DNA of 53,025 nt from an uncultured Aliiroseovarius sp. (GCF_947497285.1 NZ_CANMFT010000011.1:1-53025); one strand, 5' to 3'; shown: positions 8,141-18,602, counted from the first letter of the stretch. A program made the numbers and translations. The notes: generated from the sequence alone by a model not told the origin.

Positions 8141-8442
8141 AAACCTTTGGGAAGTGGATGAAAGAAAGAGTGGGATTGTTTCTGGCAATTCTACCAGTTT
8201 TCGTTTTAGCGGCTGAACCTGCGCTGGCGCAGAACCTCGATCCGCTGGAAAATATGTTGCAGACGATTGTGGACGCGCTGACCGGCCCGATCGGGCGACT
8301 GATCGCAATCCTGGCCGTAGTGGCAGCCGGATACATGATGTTCACCGGGCGTCTGAATTGGCCTTTGTTCCTCGCCATTTTCTTTGGTGTGGTTCTGGTC
8401 TTCTCGGCAGCAACAATCATCGACGGATTTGCGACGCCTTAA
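8137..8442 (+). CDS. virB2: VirB2/TrbC-like pilin
   Basis: 101 residues. Long signal peptide ending in AEPALAQ, then two hydrophobic segments (about residues 51-68 and 76-95) separated by a short polar loop TGRLNWP, as in VirB2 major pilins. The ATG overlaps the virB1 stop. Forms the conjugative pilus. Confidence 0.9.
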   Translation: MKTFGKWMKERVGLFLAILPVFVLAAEPALAQNLDPLENMLQTIVDALTGPIGRLIAILAVVAAGYMMFTGRLNWPLFLAIFFGVVLVFSAATIIDGFATP

Positions 8443-8503
8443 GCAAAGACTTTGCCTCGTGCCCAACTGCTGGGCGCGAGGTTTAACCACTTGAGTATGC
8501 GAT

Positions 8504-11158
8504 ATGAGAGCAACACCAGTATTTCTTGGCCTGACGCGACCGCCGAAGTTCTTTGGACTGCCAATCGGCTACTTCATTGGGCTGATGCTCGGCGCACTTA
8601 TCCCTTTCGTCGCACTGGATCAGTGGAAGTTTATGCTGCTGATCCCGGTTGTTTACCCCGTTTTGTGGCTCATTGCAGATCGCAATCCGCACCTCTTTGA
8701 GATTATGGCGACGGTTTATTCGAAAACGCCGCCAACTAAACAACGGAAACTCCACGGCGGCGACAGTTATGGTCCGATGTTGACCACCCCAAACAAAGCG
8801 ACACAAGAACTACTTGGAGCTGAGGTATTGAAAGAAGATCCTGCGGCACGACACATCCCATATCTCGCCGGCTTGACCGACGAAATCATTATCACGCGGC
8901 AAGGGGATCTGATGGCAAGCGCTGTGATCGGCGGACTGGATAGTCTGACGGTCGAAGAAGTTGAAGTAGACGCTCAGGCCGAAGCGTTTGCACGGCAAGT
9001 TGGTCAACTAGGTGAACAGTTCGGATTTTACATCAATAAGATCACTGTACCACAAAAGCTTGACCTTAAGCCGGTCGATTATGACGGGTTTTCAACAGAG
9101 GTGGATACGCGCTGGCGGAGTGAACTTAACAGGCGCAAGTTGCAACGGCGCGTAATCATTTTATCCGTCTTTCTCCGTCCATCACTCACGGACAAGCTTG
9201 GCCTAGGAGCTTGGCTCTCGCCTCAAAAAGAAGAAGCCGAGTATCGGGCGGAGTTGATGGAGCGCATTGACCGTCTCAATGAAGCGATGCGTATTCTCGA
9301 AGGAATGCAGAAAGAAACCGGGTTTAGGCGTCTAAATCTAAAGGACGGTGAGTGGCTGGGACTGTTGGGGACAATCCAAGGACAACCCTTCCAAAAACGT
9401 CATGCTTTGCCAGGGCAGTATCTTTCGAATGTTGTTTCAAATAGCACCTTCACCTTCAAGGACCGTGTTGTAGAAATTAGCGACGGTCAGAACAAGCGAT
9501 ATGCCTCGATGTTGGGCATTCACGCATATTGTGCGCAATCCGCACCGGACATGCTGGACAAGCTAGATCTGCCGCATGACATTGTGATCACCAACAGTTT
9601 CACGCCGCTGCGGAACAACACGACCGTAGAGAAAATGAAGCTGGTGCGTCGGCAGATGAAGGCAACCGACGACGCGGCGGTTTCAGATGCTCTCGCACTG
9701 GAAGAGTCGGCAGACAATGTGGCATCCGGGCGGCAGGTTTACGGATTGCATCACATGTCAATCATGATCGTTGCCAACACGCATGACGAGCTTGAAAAAG
9801 CTACGTCTGAGGTATGGCAAGCGGCGCAGGAAACAGGCGCAACGCTTATCCGAGAACGCGCGGAGTTTGCTGTGTTTAAGGGCGCGTTCTCCACGACCTT
9901 TTATGGTCAGGCACCTGGCAACTGGTCTTATCGGCCTCGTGCGGTCATGAACTCATCAAACAACTTTTCGGAGTTTGCGGCGTTCCACAAAAGCGCGGGG
10001 GGCAGGTTGCCGGAAATGTCCCCTTGGGGTGAAAACATCACGGTCCTGCCAACGGTTTCATCCAGCGCATACCGCTTCAATTTTCATGAAGAGGGTAAAC
10101 GTACAGAAGAACCGAGTGCTGGACATACGCTTGTAATTGGTCGTCCCGGCTCTGGTAAGACACTGGGGACGGCATTTCTGATGGCCCAAGCGCGCCGTGT
10201 TGGCGCTCGGGTGATTGTCTTTGACAAGGATCAGGGATTGGAAATGGCTATTCGCGCAATGAATGGCAGTTACAGCGCAATCCGGGTGGGTGAAGCAACC
10301 GGGTTCAACCCGTTTCAAACTGAGACCGATGATCGAGGGACAGCATGGCTCACCGATTGGCTGAGCGACATTCTGGGGCGCCACAAGGCGCTAGATACGA
10401 CGCAGACGGTCGCATTGAACAACGCTGTGCGTCAGATCGTAACAGCAGCTCCAAACCTAAGAAATTTCAAGGGTCTGGAATCGCTCGTCGCGTCCACGGA
10501 TGATGAGGGTGAACTGCTGGAAAGAGTACGGGAGTGGACGGAGCAAGGTCGATACGGCTGGCTTTTCAGCAAGAAATCGGACGCACCGATTGAAGTAGGT
10601 GAAGAAATTGTGGGCATTGATATGTCTGAAATTCTTGACCTCGACACAGAACGTTCCGCCGTCCTTGCTTACCTGTTCCGACGTATCGAACGCGTTATCG
10701 AAGACCGCGAACCAACAATGATCGTGATTGATGAAGCTTGGAAGATGCTCAATGACGAGATCTTTGTAAAGCGGCTGCACGACTGGCTTGTGACCATGCG
10801 AAAAAAGAATTGTGTGGTTGTCATGCTGACGCAGACGCCGGGGCATTTGGAGCAAAGCCAAGTCGGGCAGATCATCGCGGAAACCGTCAACACACAAATC
10901 CTGTTCCCAAACAATCGCGCTAAACCCGAAGATTACAAAATTCTGCGGACCAATGAAAGCGAAGCGGCATTCCTTTGTGCTGGCGCTGCCGGACTTCGCA
11001 TCGCTTTGATCAGATCGGCTGGAGACAGCGTTTTCGTGGACTACGATCTCTCCGGTTTGGGAGGTGCTCTGACTGTTCTTGGTGGCGGTCGAACCGGCGA
11101 TGAAAAGGCACCCCACGGATGGCGACAAAACCCTCAATTCTGGAAGGAAATGCTATGA
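8504..11158 (+). CDS. virB4: VirB3-VirB4 fusion, T4SS ATPase
   Basis: 884 residues. The first ~90 residues are VirB3-like, with two membrane segments and the pattern FLGLTRPPKFFGLP....RNPHLFEIM; the rest is the VirB4 ATPase. Walker A GRPGSGKT is near residue 546 and Walker B MIVIDEAWK near residue 739, followed by the LTQTPGHLEQS and INTQILFPNNRA-type motifs of the CagE/VirB4 family. It energises pilus assembly and substrate transfer at the inner membrane. Natural B3-B4 fusions are known in other T4SS. It ends in an ATGA overlap with the lipoprotein gene. Confidence 0.95.
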   Translation: MRATPVFLGLTRPPKFFGLPIGYFIGLMLGALIPFVALDQWKFMLLIPVVYPVLWLIADRNPHLFEIMATVYSKTPPTKQRKLHGGDSYGPMLTTPNKATQELLGAEVLKEDPAARHIPYLAGLTDEIIITRQGDLMASAVIGGLDSLTVEEVEVDAQAEAFARQVGQLGEQFGFYINKITVPQKLDLKPVDYDGFSTEVDTRWRSELNRRKLQRRVIILSVFLRPSLTDKLGLGAWLSPQKEEAEYRAELMERIDRLNEAMRILEGMQKETGFRRLNLKDGEWLGLLGTIQGQPFQKRHALPGQYLSNVVSNSTFTFKDRVVEISDGQNKRYASMLGIHAYCAQSAPDMLDKLDLPHDIVITNSFTPLRNNTTVEKMKLVRRQMKATDDAAVSDALALEESADNVASGRQVYGLHHMSIMIVANTHDELEKATSEVWQAAQETGATLIRERAEFAVFKGAFSTTFYGQAPGNWSYRPRAVMNSSNNFSEFAAFHKSAGGRLPEMSPWGENITVLPTVSSSAYRFNFHEEGKRTEEPSAGHTLVIGRPGSGKTLGTAFLMAQARRVGARVIVFDKDQGLEMAIRAMNGSYSAIRVGEATGFNPFQTETDDRGTAWLTDWLSDILGRHKALDTTQTVALNNAVRQIVTAAPNLRNFKGLESLVASTDDEGELLERVREWTEQGRYGWLFSKKSDAPIEVGEEIVGIDMSEILDLDTERSAVLAYLFRRIERVIEDREPTMIVIDEAWKMLNDEIFVKRLHDWLVTMRKKNCVVVMLTQTPGHLEQSQVGQIIAETVNTQILFPNNRAKPEDYKILRTNESEAAFLCAGAAGLRIALIRSAGDSVFVDYDLSGLGGALTVLGGGRTGDEKAPHGWRQNPQFWKEML

Positions 11159-11355
11159 GAACTATTCTGTTGATTGCGGCTGTGGCCGCCCTCGCAGCTT
11201 GCGAGGGAACAACCACTGGCCGGAAATCAGATTGCTTTGGTCAAAAGAGCGCTGATGGAAGCTATATCGCCACGCGGAACGCGACAGATCTCTTCACGAT
11301 TAGCGCGAGTGATACTCCGGGGGGCCGCTATGATTGCGACTACCAAAGCCTCTAA
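11155..11355 (+). CDS. Small lipoprotein, VirB7 position
   Basis: 66 residues with a lipobox LAAC (Cys near residue 18) right after a hydrophobic signal. Two further cysteines follow in the mature part. A small lipoprotein between virB4 and virB5 could be a VirB7 analogue or an entry-exclusion lipoprotein; sequence alone does not decide. The ATG overlaps the virB4 stop. Confidence 0.75.
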   Translation: MRTILLIAAVAALAACEGTTTGRKSDCFGQKSADGSYIATRNATDLFTISASDTPGGRYDCDYQSL

Positions 11356-12445
11356 GTCTGCTGTTTTTGTTCTGGTAGCCAGTGTCGCCTCGTCGGCGCT
11401 GGCACAAGGCGTTCCAGTGATCGACGGGAGTAATCTGGCACAGAATATTTCACGACTTACTGAAGCGCTGCGTGATGCAACGGAACAGGGCAATAAGATC
11501 GAAAATCGTGACAGTTTGATTGAGCTGAAGGAAGAGCAACGGGAAGCATATGAGCGCTTCCTAGCAGAATCGACAGGCACGACTAACGTCGCCGGGATCG
11601 AGGGTGGTTCTGTGAACTTCCCAAGCGCAGATGAAGCCTACCCGGTCTCGGAAGTGGGAAATCAAGATGCTGATCGCTTGTTTGGTGACAACGCTTCAGT
11701 TGAACAGATGATCATTACCGTCGCACGGCGCTATGAGGGTCATCCGGGGGTGTCGGCAGCTGGATTAAATCCGTTGACTTGGCGCATCCTGTTTCAATCC
11801 CTGATCAAACAGGAAAGTCGTTTCAACAACGCAGCTGTAAGTCATGTGGGCGCGCGAGGGTTTTGCCAGCTGATGCCCGGAACCGCTGCGGATCTTGGAG
11901 TGAACCCTTACGATCCATGGGAAAATCTTGACGGTGGCGCACGTTACATTCTGACCCAGCTCGCGAAGTATGGGCGCGTTGATTATGCCCTTGCGGCATA
12001 TAACGCTGGCCCTGGAAACGTGAACAAGTACGGCGGCATTCCTCCCTTCGAAGAAACACAAAACTATGTTCGACGCATCAAGGGCTACTACGACGAATAT
12101 TTGTCGGTGATCACCGGTGTCGATATGACCGGATCATTGGATGGGATCGACGGGGCTAATGCCGCGTGGGGCAACTATGCCGATGCTTCGATGGGCTATG
12201 GCTCCTATCAATCTGAACAGATCAATGGAGCGATGCGTCGGATTGCTGCAATCCTTGATCAAGGCGATCCAAAGAACGTCAAAGAAGCCTACGACTGGAA
12301 CACATACCTCATGGCCGAGAGGGCACGCCTGATGGCGCTGACGCTGCGCCTACGCGCAGCTCATGTGAAAGTCGAGGCCGCGCAGGGCTTGAACGAAGCT
12401 GCGCAACAACTTCAAGCAACAACCTTTTGGGAGTACGACGAATGA
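11330..12445 (+). CDS. VirB5-like protein with embedded lytic transglycosylase domain
   Basis: 371 residues. The ATG at 11330 has a GGGGGG tract upstream, giving a signal peptide that ends at SSALAQ. The mature start [15 protein letters not shown] is nearly the same as that of the next gene, a VirB5 homologue. The middle (about residues 150-260) is an SLT domain: [46 protein letters not shown]. The C-terminal 50 residues again resemble VirB5. So the lytic domain seems inserted into a VirB5 scaffold. It is the second transglycosylase of this operon. Confidence 0.85.
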   Translation: MIATTKASKSAVFVLVASVASSALAQGVPVIDGSNLAQNISRLTEALRDATEQGNKIENRDSLIELKEEQREAYERFLAESTGTTNVAGIEGGSVNFPSADEAYPVSEVGNQDADRLFGDNASVEQMIITVARRYEGHPGVSAAGLNPLTWRILFQSLIKQESRFNNAAVSHVGARGFCQLMPGTAADLGVNPYDPWENLDGGARYILTQLAKYGRVDYALAAYNAGPGNVNKYGGIPPFEETQNYVRRIKGYYDEYLSVITGVDMTGSLDGIDGANAAWGNYADASMGYGSYQSEQINGAMRRIAAILDQGDPKNVKEAYDWNTYLMAERARLMALTLRLRAAHVKVEAAQGLNEAAQQLQATTFWEYDE

Positions 12446-13254
12446 AACTGAAACATTTTCTTTGCACAACCCTGTTGGCGGCTGGCTTGACCGCAAGTCT
12501 TGGTGCCGCGCCAGTTTACGCGCAGGGTGTACCTGTTATCGACGGTTCAAATCTCGCCAAAAACATCCAGCAACTGCAACAGGCGCTGGCGGACGCTGAC
12601 CGGCAACTTCAGCAGATCCAACAGCTACAAGCCCAAATCCAGCAACTGACCGATATTAACGGGTTGCTGGATAGCGTCTTGGGATCAATCACGGGCCTCA
12701 ATCAAATCGGTGATCTATACAACACGGCTGCGGATATTCGTAGTCGCGCCGAGAAAATCACTGATCTGGGCGGGTTCATGGACTCGCTTGCTATTGGTGA
12801 TTTTGATGGCCTCATAGATAGCCTTCTGGATGGGCAAGTCACCATGGGCGATAAGATGGCCGCCGAAGCTGTTGAAGAAACGCTTGCAGGCGCTGGGTTT
12901 ACATCTGATACCCTGAGCGATCTTTCCACATCGGATAATGTCTCGGATGGCACAATCGCGCAAACAGCTGCCGCTAACGCAACAGCTATGGCAGCGGCCC
13001 AGATGTCTTACGAAGAGTCGGGCGAAAGTATCGAGCGCACATCCGGCCTTGTTGATGAAATTGGCGGCGCGGACACTCTGAAAGAATCCGTTGACCTCAA
13101 CACCAGAATGGCAGCGGAAACCAACTATATGCTGGGTCAAATGTGGCGTTTGAACGCCGCGCAAGGGCTTGCCTCGGGACAGAACGGCATCAATTGGGCT
13201 GCGGAACAGGCAAAAGAGCGTTCGTTCTTTGACTTCTCAGGGGCGGATGACTGA
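12442..13254 (+). CDS. virB5: VirB5/TrbJ-like minor pilin
   Basis: 270 residues. Signal peptide ending near PVYAQ, then [14 protein letters not shown] and a long Gln-rich helix ([17 protein letters not shown]), typical of VirB5/TrbJ. The C-terminal part is Ala-rich helical. The start overlaps the upstream stop (ATGA). VirB5 sits at the pilus tip and helps with recipient contact. Confidence 0.88.
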   Translation: MKLKHFLCTTLLAAGLTASLGAAPVYAQGVPVIDGSNLAKNIQQLQQALADADRQLQQIQQLQAQIQQLTDINGLLDSVLGSITGLNQIGDLYNTAADIRSRAEKITDLGGFMDSLAIGDFDGLIDSLLDGQVTMGDKMAAEAVEETLAGAGFTSDTLSDLSTSDNVSDGTIAQTAAANATAMAAAQMSYEESGESIERTSGLVDEIGGADTLKESVDLNTRMAAETNYMLGQMWRLNAAQGLASGQNGINWAAEQAKERSFFDFSGADD

Positions 13255-13754
13255 TGCGGAGAAGCATACTCACATTCTGCCTAATTGCCGCCTGTTCGCC
13301 CGTGTTCGCGCAGGACGTCGAAGCGATGAACCCGAAAGAGCTGCAAGATGCTGCGGCCGCGGCTGTCATTGCTGAAGACGCAGACTCGCTTCTGGAAATC
13401 ATGCAGGAAATGCAACGTCGAGAAATGTTGTTTTTCCGGGCAGCGGAAAATCCATTGTGTGATCGTGAACCGCAGAAAGAGGGGTATTTCTCGACCGCAC
13501 ATCCTGGCCATTTCTCAACGGCAAGACAGTGGTATTTTATGAAGCTGAGAGAAACACGCCTCGATGAAGAAAGCTGTGAATGCCTGATGGCCTCAGCAAG
13601 CTTTAACGACCTTTTGCAAGAACATTTTGGCATCAATGATAGCGATATTTCCAAAAGCACGATTGCGACGATGCAGCAGGAACGTGACGCGTTTGGCCGC
13701 TTGATTGAAGGGCAATATGAGTCGTTTCACCGCGCAAGTTGTCGGGGAGAATAA
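13254..13754 (+). CDS. Secreted T4SS-associated protein, unknown
   Basis: 166 residues. Signal peptide ending at SPVFAQ, then an acidic Ala-rich helix and a C-terminal part with several cysteines (PLCD, ESCECL, SCRGE). No family recognised. The start overlaps the virB5 stop and virB6 follows four bases later, so it is part of the apparatus operon. Confidence 0.65.
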   Translation: MRRSILTFCLIAACSPVFAQDVEAMNPKELQDAAAAAVIAEDADSLLEIMQEMQRREMLFFRAAENPLCDREPQKEGYFSTAHPGHFSTARQWYFMKLRETRLDEESCECLMASASFNDLLQEHFGINDSDISKSTIATMQQERDAFGRLIEGQYESFHRASCRGE

Positions 13755-13757
13755 GGC

Positions 13758-14762
13758 ATGGCGGTAATCGAAGATCTTTTGGGACAAATTGATGCAACGG
13801 TCGCCACTATTGGCGGCACCATCTTCAATTCGGTTGCCGCCGAAGTTCTGCCAATCGTCCAAACTGGCTCCATTCTTGTCCTTGCTTTGACGGGGGCAAA
13901 CTTGGCGATCCAAGCGATACCAATGACACTGCAAAATGGTGTCAGTTTGATGCTGAGAATTGCATTGGTTTATGTTTTCGTTCGCACTTTCAATAACTTC
14001 GACGCTGTTTATGGAGTTCTGACTGATGCACCCGCCGAGTTTGGTGGGATTATTCTTAATGAAGTAACTGGTGGATCAGTAACCAATCTCTATGCGGGGT
14101 TGGATGAGCTTTATGGTCGAGCGCTCGATGTAGGAGACGCTATTAGCCAAAATGGCAGCTTTATAGCAGGGGCGATTGCTGGCGTTGTGATGTTTTTGGT
14201 CGCCGCACTGATGGCGGTTGTCAGTGTAATCATGATCGGCGGCGCTAAGCTGATGATCGGTGTACTGATTATTCTTGGGCCAGTTGCAGTGGCAACGGCC
14301 TTGTTCAAGCAGACGGCACCGTTCTTTGAGGCCTACGTAAAGTTGGCGCTTGGTTTCGCGCTGGTTCCGTTGTTGGCAGCTGCGATGGCTGGTTTCACCA
14401 TTATGTCAGCACAAGCCGTTACACCATCAAACTTAAGCACAGTGGATACCATCGGCGACATGGTGAGCTTCATCGTTGTTATGTTGCTCGGCACCGGCCT
14501 AATGGCAATGATCCCCAGCACATCTTCTTCACTTGCACAAACAGGGATCGGCCTGACCGCTGCTGCCGCAGCAACCTATGTGCAGGGCCGCAAAGGGTAC
14601 GATGCCGGTAAAGCCGGTGCCAGTGCAGCTGGTGGAGCTGTCGGAGGGGCTTACCGCGCCGCCACAGGGCAGGCCCTCGATGCCGGGGCAAGCCGCGCTT
14701 CGAAACTTGGTCACGCGACTGTCAGCAAGGTTCAATATCTTGCGAACCGACTGAGAAAATAA
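13758..14762 (+). CDS. virB6: VirB6/TrbL-like polytopic inner-membrane protein
   Basis: 334 residues with about six to eight membrane segments, the most hydrophobic at residues 135-180 and 195-255. Contains the family signature region GPVAVATALFKQTAPFFEAYVK. The C-terminal ~80 residues are Ala/Gly-rich and soluble. It forms part of the inner-membrane channel. Confidence 0.9.
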   Translation: MAVIEDLLGQIDATVATIGGTIFNSVAAEVLPIVQTGSILVLALTGANLAIQAIPMTLQNGVSLMLRIALVYVFVRTFNNFDAVYGVLTDAPAEFGGIILNEVTGGSVTNLYAGLDELYGRALDVGDAISQNGSFIAGAIAGVVMFLVAALMAVVSVIMIGGAKLMIGVLIILGPVAVATALFKQTAPFFEAYVKLALGFALVPLLAAAMAGFTIMSAQAVTPSNLSTVDTIGDMVSFIVVMLLGTGLMAMIPSTSSSLAQTGIGLTAAAAATYVQGRKGYDAGKAGASAAGGAVGGAYRAATGQALDAGASRASKLGHATVSKVQYLANRLRK

Positions 14763-14795
14763 ACGGAATTAACGAGTTTGAAAGAAAGGCAGCCA

Positions 14796-15449
14796 ATGTC
14801 AGAAAAAGGATTCGATGTAGACCTTGTGTTGCAGCCGAAACGTAGTGAACGGCTGGCTTGGAAGGTGGCAACTGCATCTTGCGCTCTGTCGATCGTACTC
14901 GGCACAGCAATTGTCTTCATGATGCCGTTGAAGAAAACGGAAGTCTTTACTGTGCTTGTTGATAAAACAACCGGTGCAGCTGAGCGGATCGTTCAAGTAC
15001 AGCCGACGGGAATTTCAGATGAAGAAGCGGTTAAGGAAGCGCTTCTGGTTGCCTATGTGACGGATCGGGAGAGCTACATTCTTGCGGGTATCCAGGAGCG
15101 CCTTGAAAGCGTGCAGCGCCGGTCTGGAGGCAATGCCCAAAGCTCTCTCCGTCGCCTCTGGACAGACAATAGTGACAACGAAAGCTATCCGCCGCGTGTT
15201 TACGGGCAAGGATCAGAAGTCACAGTGAGGATCAAGGCAATCAATTTCCTTGAACCACAAGTGGCGCAAGTCCGCTTTGAAAAGTCACTTCGCCGGCCTC
15301 GTCAAGAGGCCGTAACCAGATCCTTCGTTGCAACCGTCGGATTTGAGTTCGACCCAAGACGGGAACGCCTGCTTCAAAGAGTTTGGGAAAACCCTCTTGG
15401 ATTTACAGTCACGACCTTCCGTGTCGATGCCGAAACGCTTGGGGAGTAA
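14796..15449 (+). CDS. virB8: VirB8-like bitopic assembly protein
   Basis: 217 residues. Short cytoplasmic N-terminus, one membrane helix (about residues 25-45), then a periplasmic VirB8 fold with SYPPRVYGQGSEVTVRI and FEFDPRRERL....NPLGFTVTTF near the end. The ATG at 14796 was chosen over an in-frame TTG at 14778 because GAAAGG precedes it. Confidence 0.93.
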   Translation: MSEKGFDVDLVLQPKRSERLAWKVATASCALSIVLGTAIVFMMPLKKTEVFTVLVDKTTGAAERIVQVQPTGISDEEAVKEALLVAYVTDRESYILAGIQERLESVQRRSGGNAQSSLRRLWTDNSDNESYPPRVYGQGSEVTVRIKAINFLEPQVAQVRFEKSLRRPRQEAVTRSFVATVGFEFDPRRERLLQRVWENPLGFTVTTFRVDAETLGE

Positions 15450-15455
15450 AGAGCA

Positions 15456-16196
15456 ATGCACAAGAAACTTAACATAACTATCATTATCGGCGCAGCGTTT
15501 TTGCTGGCAGCGACCCCCGCTTTGGCTGAGCGAAAACCGACGACAATGGGTTCTGATGCAAGGGTTATGCACGTCAACTATAACCCAACTGATGTGATCC
15601 GTGTTCATACTCATCTGCGTGTAAACACGGCAATCGAGCTTGGGAATGGCGAGCGGATTACCCAAGTGCTTTTAGGCGACAGCGAAAGCTTTGAAGTGGA
15701 AGTTCTTTCAAATCGTCAGACAATTTCCATTAAACCCGTGATCGCCCGCGCGAGCTCGAACATGACGGTTTATACGAACCGCCGCGCCATCGCCTTTTAT
15801 GTGACGGAGGGAAGTGTTCAACGTCAAACCTTCCGTGTGGTGGTCAACTTTCCTGATAACAAACAGCGCCGAACTGTCGCCGCGACCGGATCGCGTGACA
15901 CCGGATACCAGTTTTCAGGAAAGGCGCGATTCCGTCCTGTACGTGTTTGGAACAACGGTCAAAACACTTTTTTTGAGTTTCGGACCGATACACGTCCATC
16001 GATTTTTCGCGTCAACGCCTCGGGATATGAAGTCACAACAAACACCGCGTCAAAGCGCCGGGTTGTTCGTGTAAGCGGCGTTCATACGGAATACTCGATC
16101 CGGATCGGAAACGAAGTGATCTGCATTCGCCGCATTCAAGGCGGTAAGGTTAGCAACCAGTCAACTGTCGCCGCGCTTGCCGGGAAGGAGTTCTAA
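15456..16196 (+). CDS. virB9: VirB9-like outer-membrane core protein
   Basis: 246 residues. Signal peptide ending at TPALAE, then a VirB9 N-domain (VHTHLRVNTAIELGNGERI..VLLGDS) and a C-terminal beta domain (PVRVWNNGQNTFFEF..DTRPSIF..N..G, later VRVSGVHTEYSIRIGNEVICI). It forms the outer-membrane core complex with VirB10 and a lipoprotein. Confidence 0.95.
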   Translation: MHKKLNITIIIGAAFLLAATPALAERKPTTMGSDARVMHVNYNPTDVIRVHTHLRVNTAIELGNGERITQVLLGDSESFEVEVLSNRQTISIKPVIARASSNMTVYTNRRAIAFYVTEGSVQRQTFRVVVNFPDNKQRRTVAATGSRDTGYQFSGKARFRPVRVWNNGQNTFFEFRTDTRPSIFRVNASGYEVTTNTASKRRVVRVSGVHTEYSIRIGNEVICIRRIQGGKVSNQSTVAALAGKEF

Positions 16197-16197
16197 T

Positions 16198-17610
16198 ATG
16201 GCTGATGATCAAGAGTACGAAGTAAAACCGAAAAAGAAAGCCAAAGGACCAAGCGCAGCTGCAAAAACATTTGTGGGTGCTAGCGTTGTCGGTTTGTTGG
16301 GGTTCCTAGCGTATCCGTTGATCGCACCGGACAGCAAGACACCCCTAGAAACGTCCGGTTCACTCGAATTTCAGGAAGGTTCTCCGGACAACAGCTTTGC
16401 TCGCATTCAACCAGGCGCAACCGATCCCGAACCGTCCTTTGATTTTTCGGGTGTTGATGCTCAACTAGAAGAACAGCGCAAAGCCATGGCCGAGCGAGAA
16501 CGCGCGTTGCAAGAACAAGTTCGACAGCTGGAAGCTCAGCTTCGCGGAATATCGGACAATGCGGGCGCAGGGCAGCAAGAACTGGCCGAACAAATCTCGG
16601 CCGCTGTGACGGCAGCAAATGAAGAGAACGCCCGTATTCTTCGAGAAATGCAGGCTGCAATGAACCAGCAAATCGAAGGACTTCAAAGCCGATTGAGCGA
16701 GGCTGAACAAAAGAACGCGTCAGCTGAAATGGCGCGGCTCGAAGCGGAACGCCTTGCAGCTGAGCGAATGTCGCAAGACGCTCAAGCTCAGAGGTTAGCT
16801 GAAGAACAGGCAGCGGCGGAAAGGGAAAGAAGGGCTGAGCTTGAGCGTATTCGGCAGGAACAACGCGCTATTATGGCAGCGCGAATTAAATCACCCTCGG
16901 TGATCTATGATGAGCGGGCTACAAGCGGATCTGCAAACCAATCATCGGGTCAGAGTTCTTCAACATCGGCAAACCCAACAGCGGACGAACGCAATCGCGC
17001 ATTTGTTGAAAGTGGGGCATCGCCAGTCCAAGTAACGTCCGCGGAAGTGATTGCAAATCCTTCAAAGACTGTGGTTCAGGGTACAATGATCGCGGCAACA
17101 CTGGAAAATGCTATCGATTCATCGTTGCCGGGTGCCGTTACAGCAATGGTAAACGAGCCTGTGTACTCGTTTGATGGATCGGACGTTCTAATCCCGTCAG
17201 GATCGAAGGTTTTTGGACAATACAGCTCGGACATATCGCTCGGACAAGGGCGTATTCTCGTTCGCTGGTCCCGTTTGGTAACGCCTGAAGGCCAGTCAGT
17301 CCAAATTGCTGCTTACGGTGGTGATCAACAGGGTCGATCGGGCGTAACGGGCCATATTAACTCCCGTTTTGGAATGCGTTTTGGTGGTGCAGCACTAGTA
17401 TCTTTGATCGGCGCAGCACCCTCGATCGCAGCTAACGCATACGCATCTGATAGTGCGCTGGCCGCCGAAACCGCAGAAGATATTGGCGACGACCTTGCCA
17501 ATGCAAGTGCTGACGTAATCAATGAATATGCAACACTGCCACCCATTATTACGGTCGAACAAGGCGCGCGTGTGACGATCATGGTTGATCGAGATTTGGA
17601 GTTCTATTGA
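16198..17610 (+). CDS. virB10: VirB10-like channel protein
   Basis: 470 residues. Lys-rich cytoplasmic N-terminus, one membrane helix (about residues 27-45), a long Glu/Gln/Ala coiled coil (about 85-230), a Ser-rich linker, and a VirB10 beta-barrel domain (VVQGTMIAATLENAIDSSLPG, IPSGSKVFGQY, TIMVDRDLEF at the end). The ATG at 16198 has GGAAGGAG upstream. It spans both membranes. Confidence 0.95.
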   Translation: MADDQEYEVKPKKKAKGPSAAAKTFVGASVVGLLGFLAYPLIAPDSKTPLETSGSLEFQEGSPDNSFARIQPGATDPEPSFDFSGVDAQLEEQRKAMAERERALQEQVRQLEAQLRGISDNAGAGQQELAEQISAAVTAANEENARILREMQAAMNQQIEGLQSRLSEAEQKNASAEMARLEAERLAAERMSQDAQAQRLAEEQAAAERERRAELERIRQEQRAIMAARIKSPSVIYDERATSGSANQSSGQSSSTSANPTADERNRAFVESGASPVQVTSAEVIANPSKTVVQGTMIAATLENAIDSSLPGAVTAMVNEPVYSFDGSDVLIPSGSKVFGQYSSDISLGQGRILVRWSRLVTPEGQSVQIAAYGGDQQGRSGVTGHINSRFGMRFGGAALVSLIGAAPSIAANAYASDSALAAETAEDIGDDLANASADVINEYATLPPIITVEQGARVTIMVDRDLEFY

Positions 17611-18602
17611 TGGACGACGCCGGCTCTTTTCTCGAAGCCTATTTCACGCCGATCAAGGATCTTCTCAAGGACAGTGAGATAGTTGAGATAGCCATTAACA
17701 GCGACGGAACCGTTTGGCTGGAAAAGCAAGGAGCGCCGTACATGACGCTCCATTCGCAACACAAGTTCGAAACAATGGATGCAAACAACATCGGCACAGC
17801 GATTGCATCCGACATTGGGGCTCAATTCTCAGTGGCAAAGCCGGTGCTTTCCGGAAAGATTTCATATGGTGGCCGCCCACTACGCGCCCAAGTTATCGCG
17901 GAACCTGCGATCGAGGGCGGAACTGTTATTACGCTTCGATCCTATAGCCATACAAAAATCTCCCTTGAGAATATGGGCCTCCTGCATGGGGGCCTTATTG
18001 ATCTTGAGAAAAAGCGGCGCGAGCGCGCCCAACATGTTGCGGATCTCGCCCAGCAAGGAAAAGTGAAAGAAGCGATGCAGGTCTGCATCGAGGATAGGCT
18101 GAATATCTTAATCTCTGGCGGGACCTCTAGCGGCAAGACGACTTTCGCTCGTGGCCTTCTCGATCTCGTTGAGCCGCAAGAGCGGATTGTCACAATTGAA
18201 GACGCCTTTGAACTATTTCCAGAACAGCCAAACTCTGTTTGCCTTCGGGCAAAGCGGGTTGAAGGCGGAGAAGTCACCGCCGCGAAATTGCTTGAAGCGA
18301 CGCTCCGGCTGCGACCAGATCGTATCATACTAGGTGAACTTCGAGGCACCGAATGCAAGACTTTCCTAGATGCTATTAACACCGGACACGGCGGTAGTTT
18401 CACGACGATTCACGCCGATACTGCGAAAAAGGCGCTGGACCAGCTGGCGCTGATGGTGATGGACGTTGGCATGAATATGACCTTTGGCGAGGTATGGCGA
18501 TACTGCGCGAATAGCATTGATCTCGTTGTGCAGCTCGGCAGACATGAGGGGCGGCGAGGCGTAGCTGAAATTTACCTTCCTGGGCTTCACGTCGAAAAAT
18601 AG
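17610..18602 (+). CDS. virB11: VirB11-like traffic ATPase
   Basis: 330 residues. Walker A SGGTSSGKTTF near residues 168-178, Asp box IVTIEDAFELF, Walker B region RPDRIILGELRG, and the His box GHGGSFTTIHAD. Hexameric ATPase that drives pilus assembly and substrate transfer. The ATG overlaps the virB10 stop. It is the last gene of the operon; a hairpin element follows directly. Confidence 0.96.
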   Translation: MDDAGSFLEAYFTPIKDLLKDSEIVEIAINSDGTVWLEKQGAPYMTLHSQHKFETMDANNIGTAIASDIGAQFSVAKPVLSGKISYGGRPLRAQVIAEPAIEGGTVITLRSYSHTKISLENMGLLHGGLIDLEKKRRERAQHVADLAQQGKVKEAMQVCIEDRLNILISGGTSSGKTTFARGLLDLVEPQERIVTIEDAFELFPEQPNSVCLRAKRVEGGEVTAAKLLEATLRLRPDRIILGELRGTECKTFLDAINTGHGGSFTTIHADTAKKALDQLALMVMDVGMNMTFGEVWRYCANSIDLVVQLGRHEGRRGVAEIYLPGLHVEK

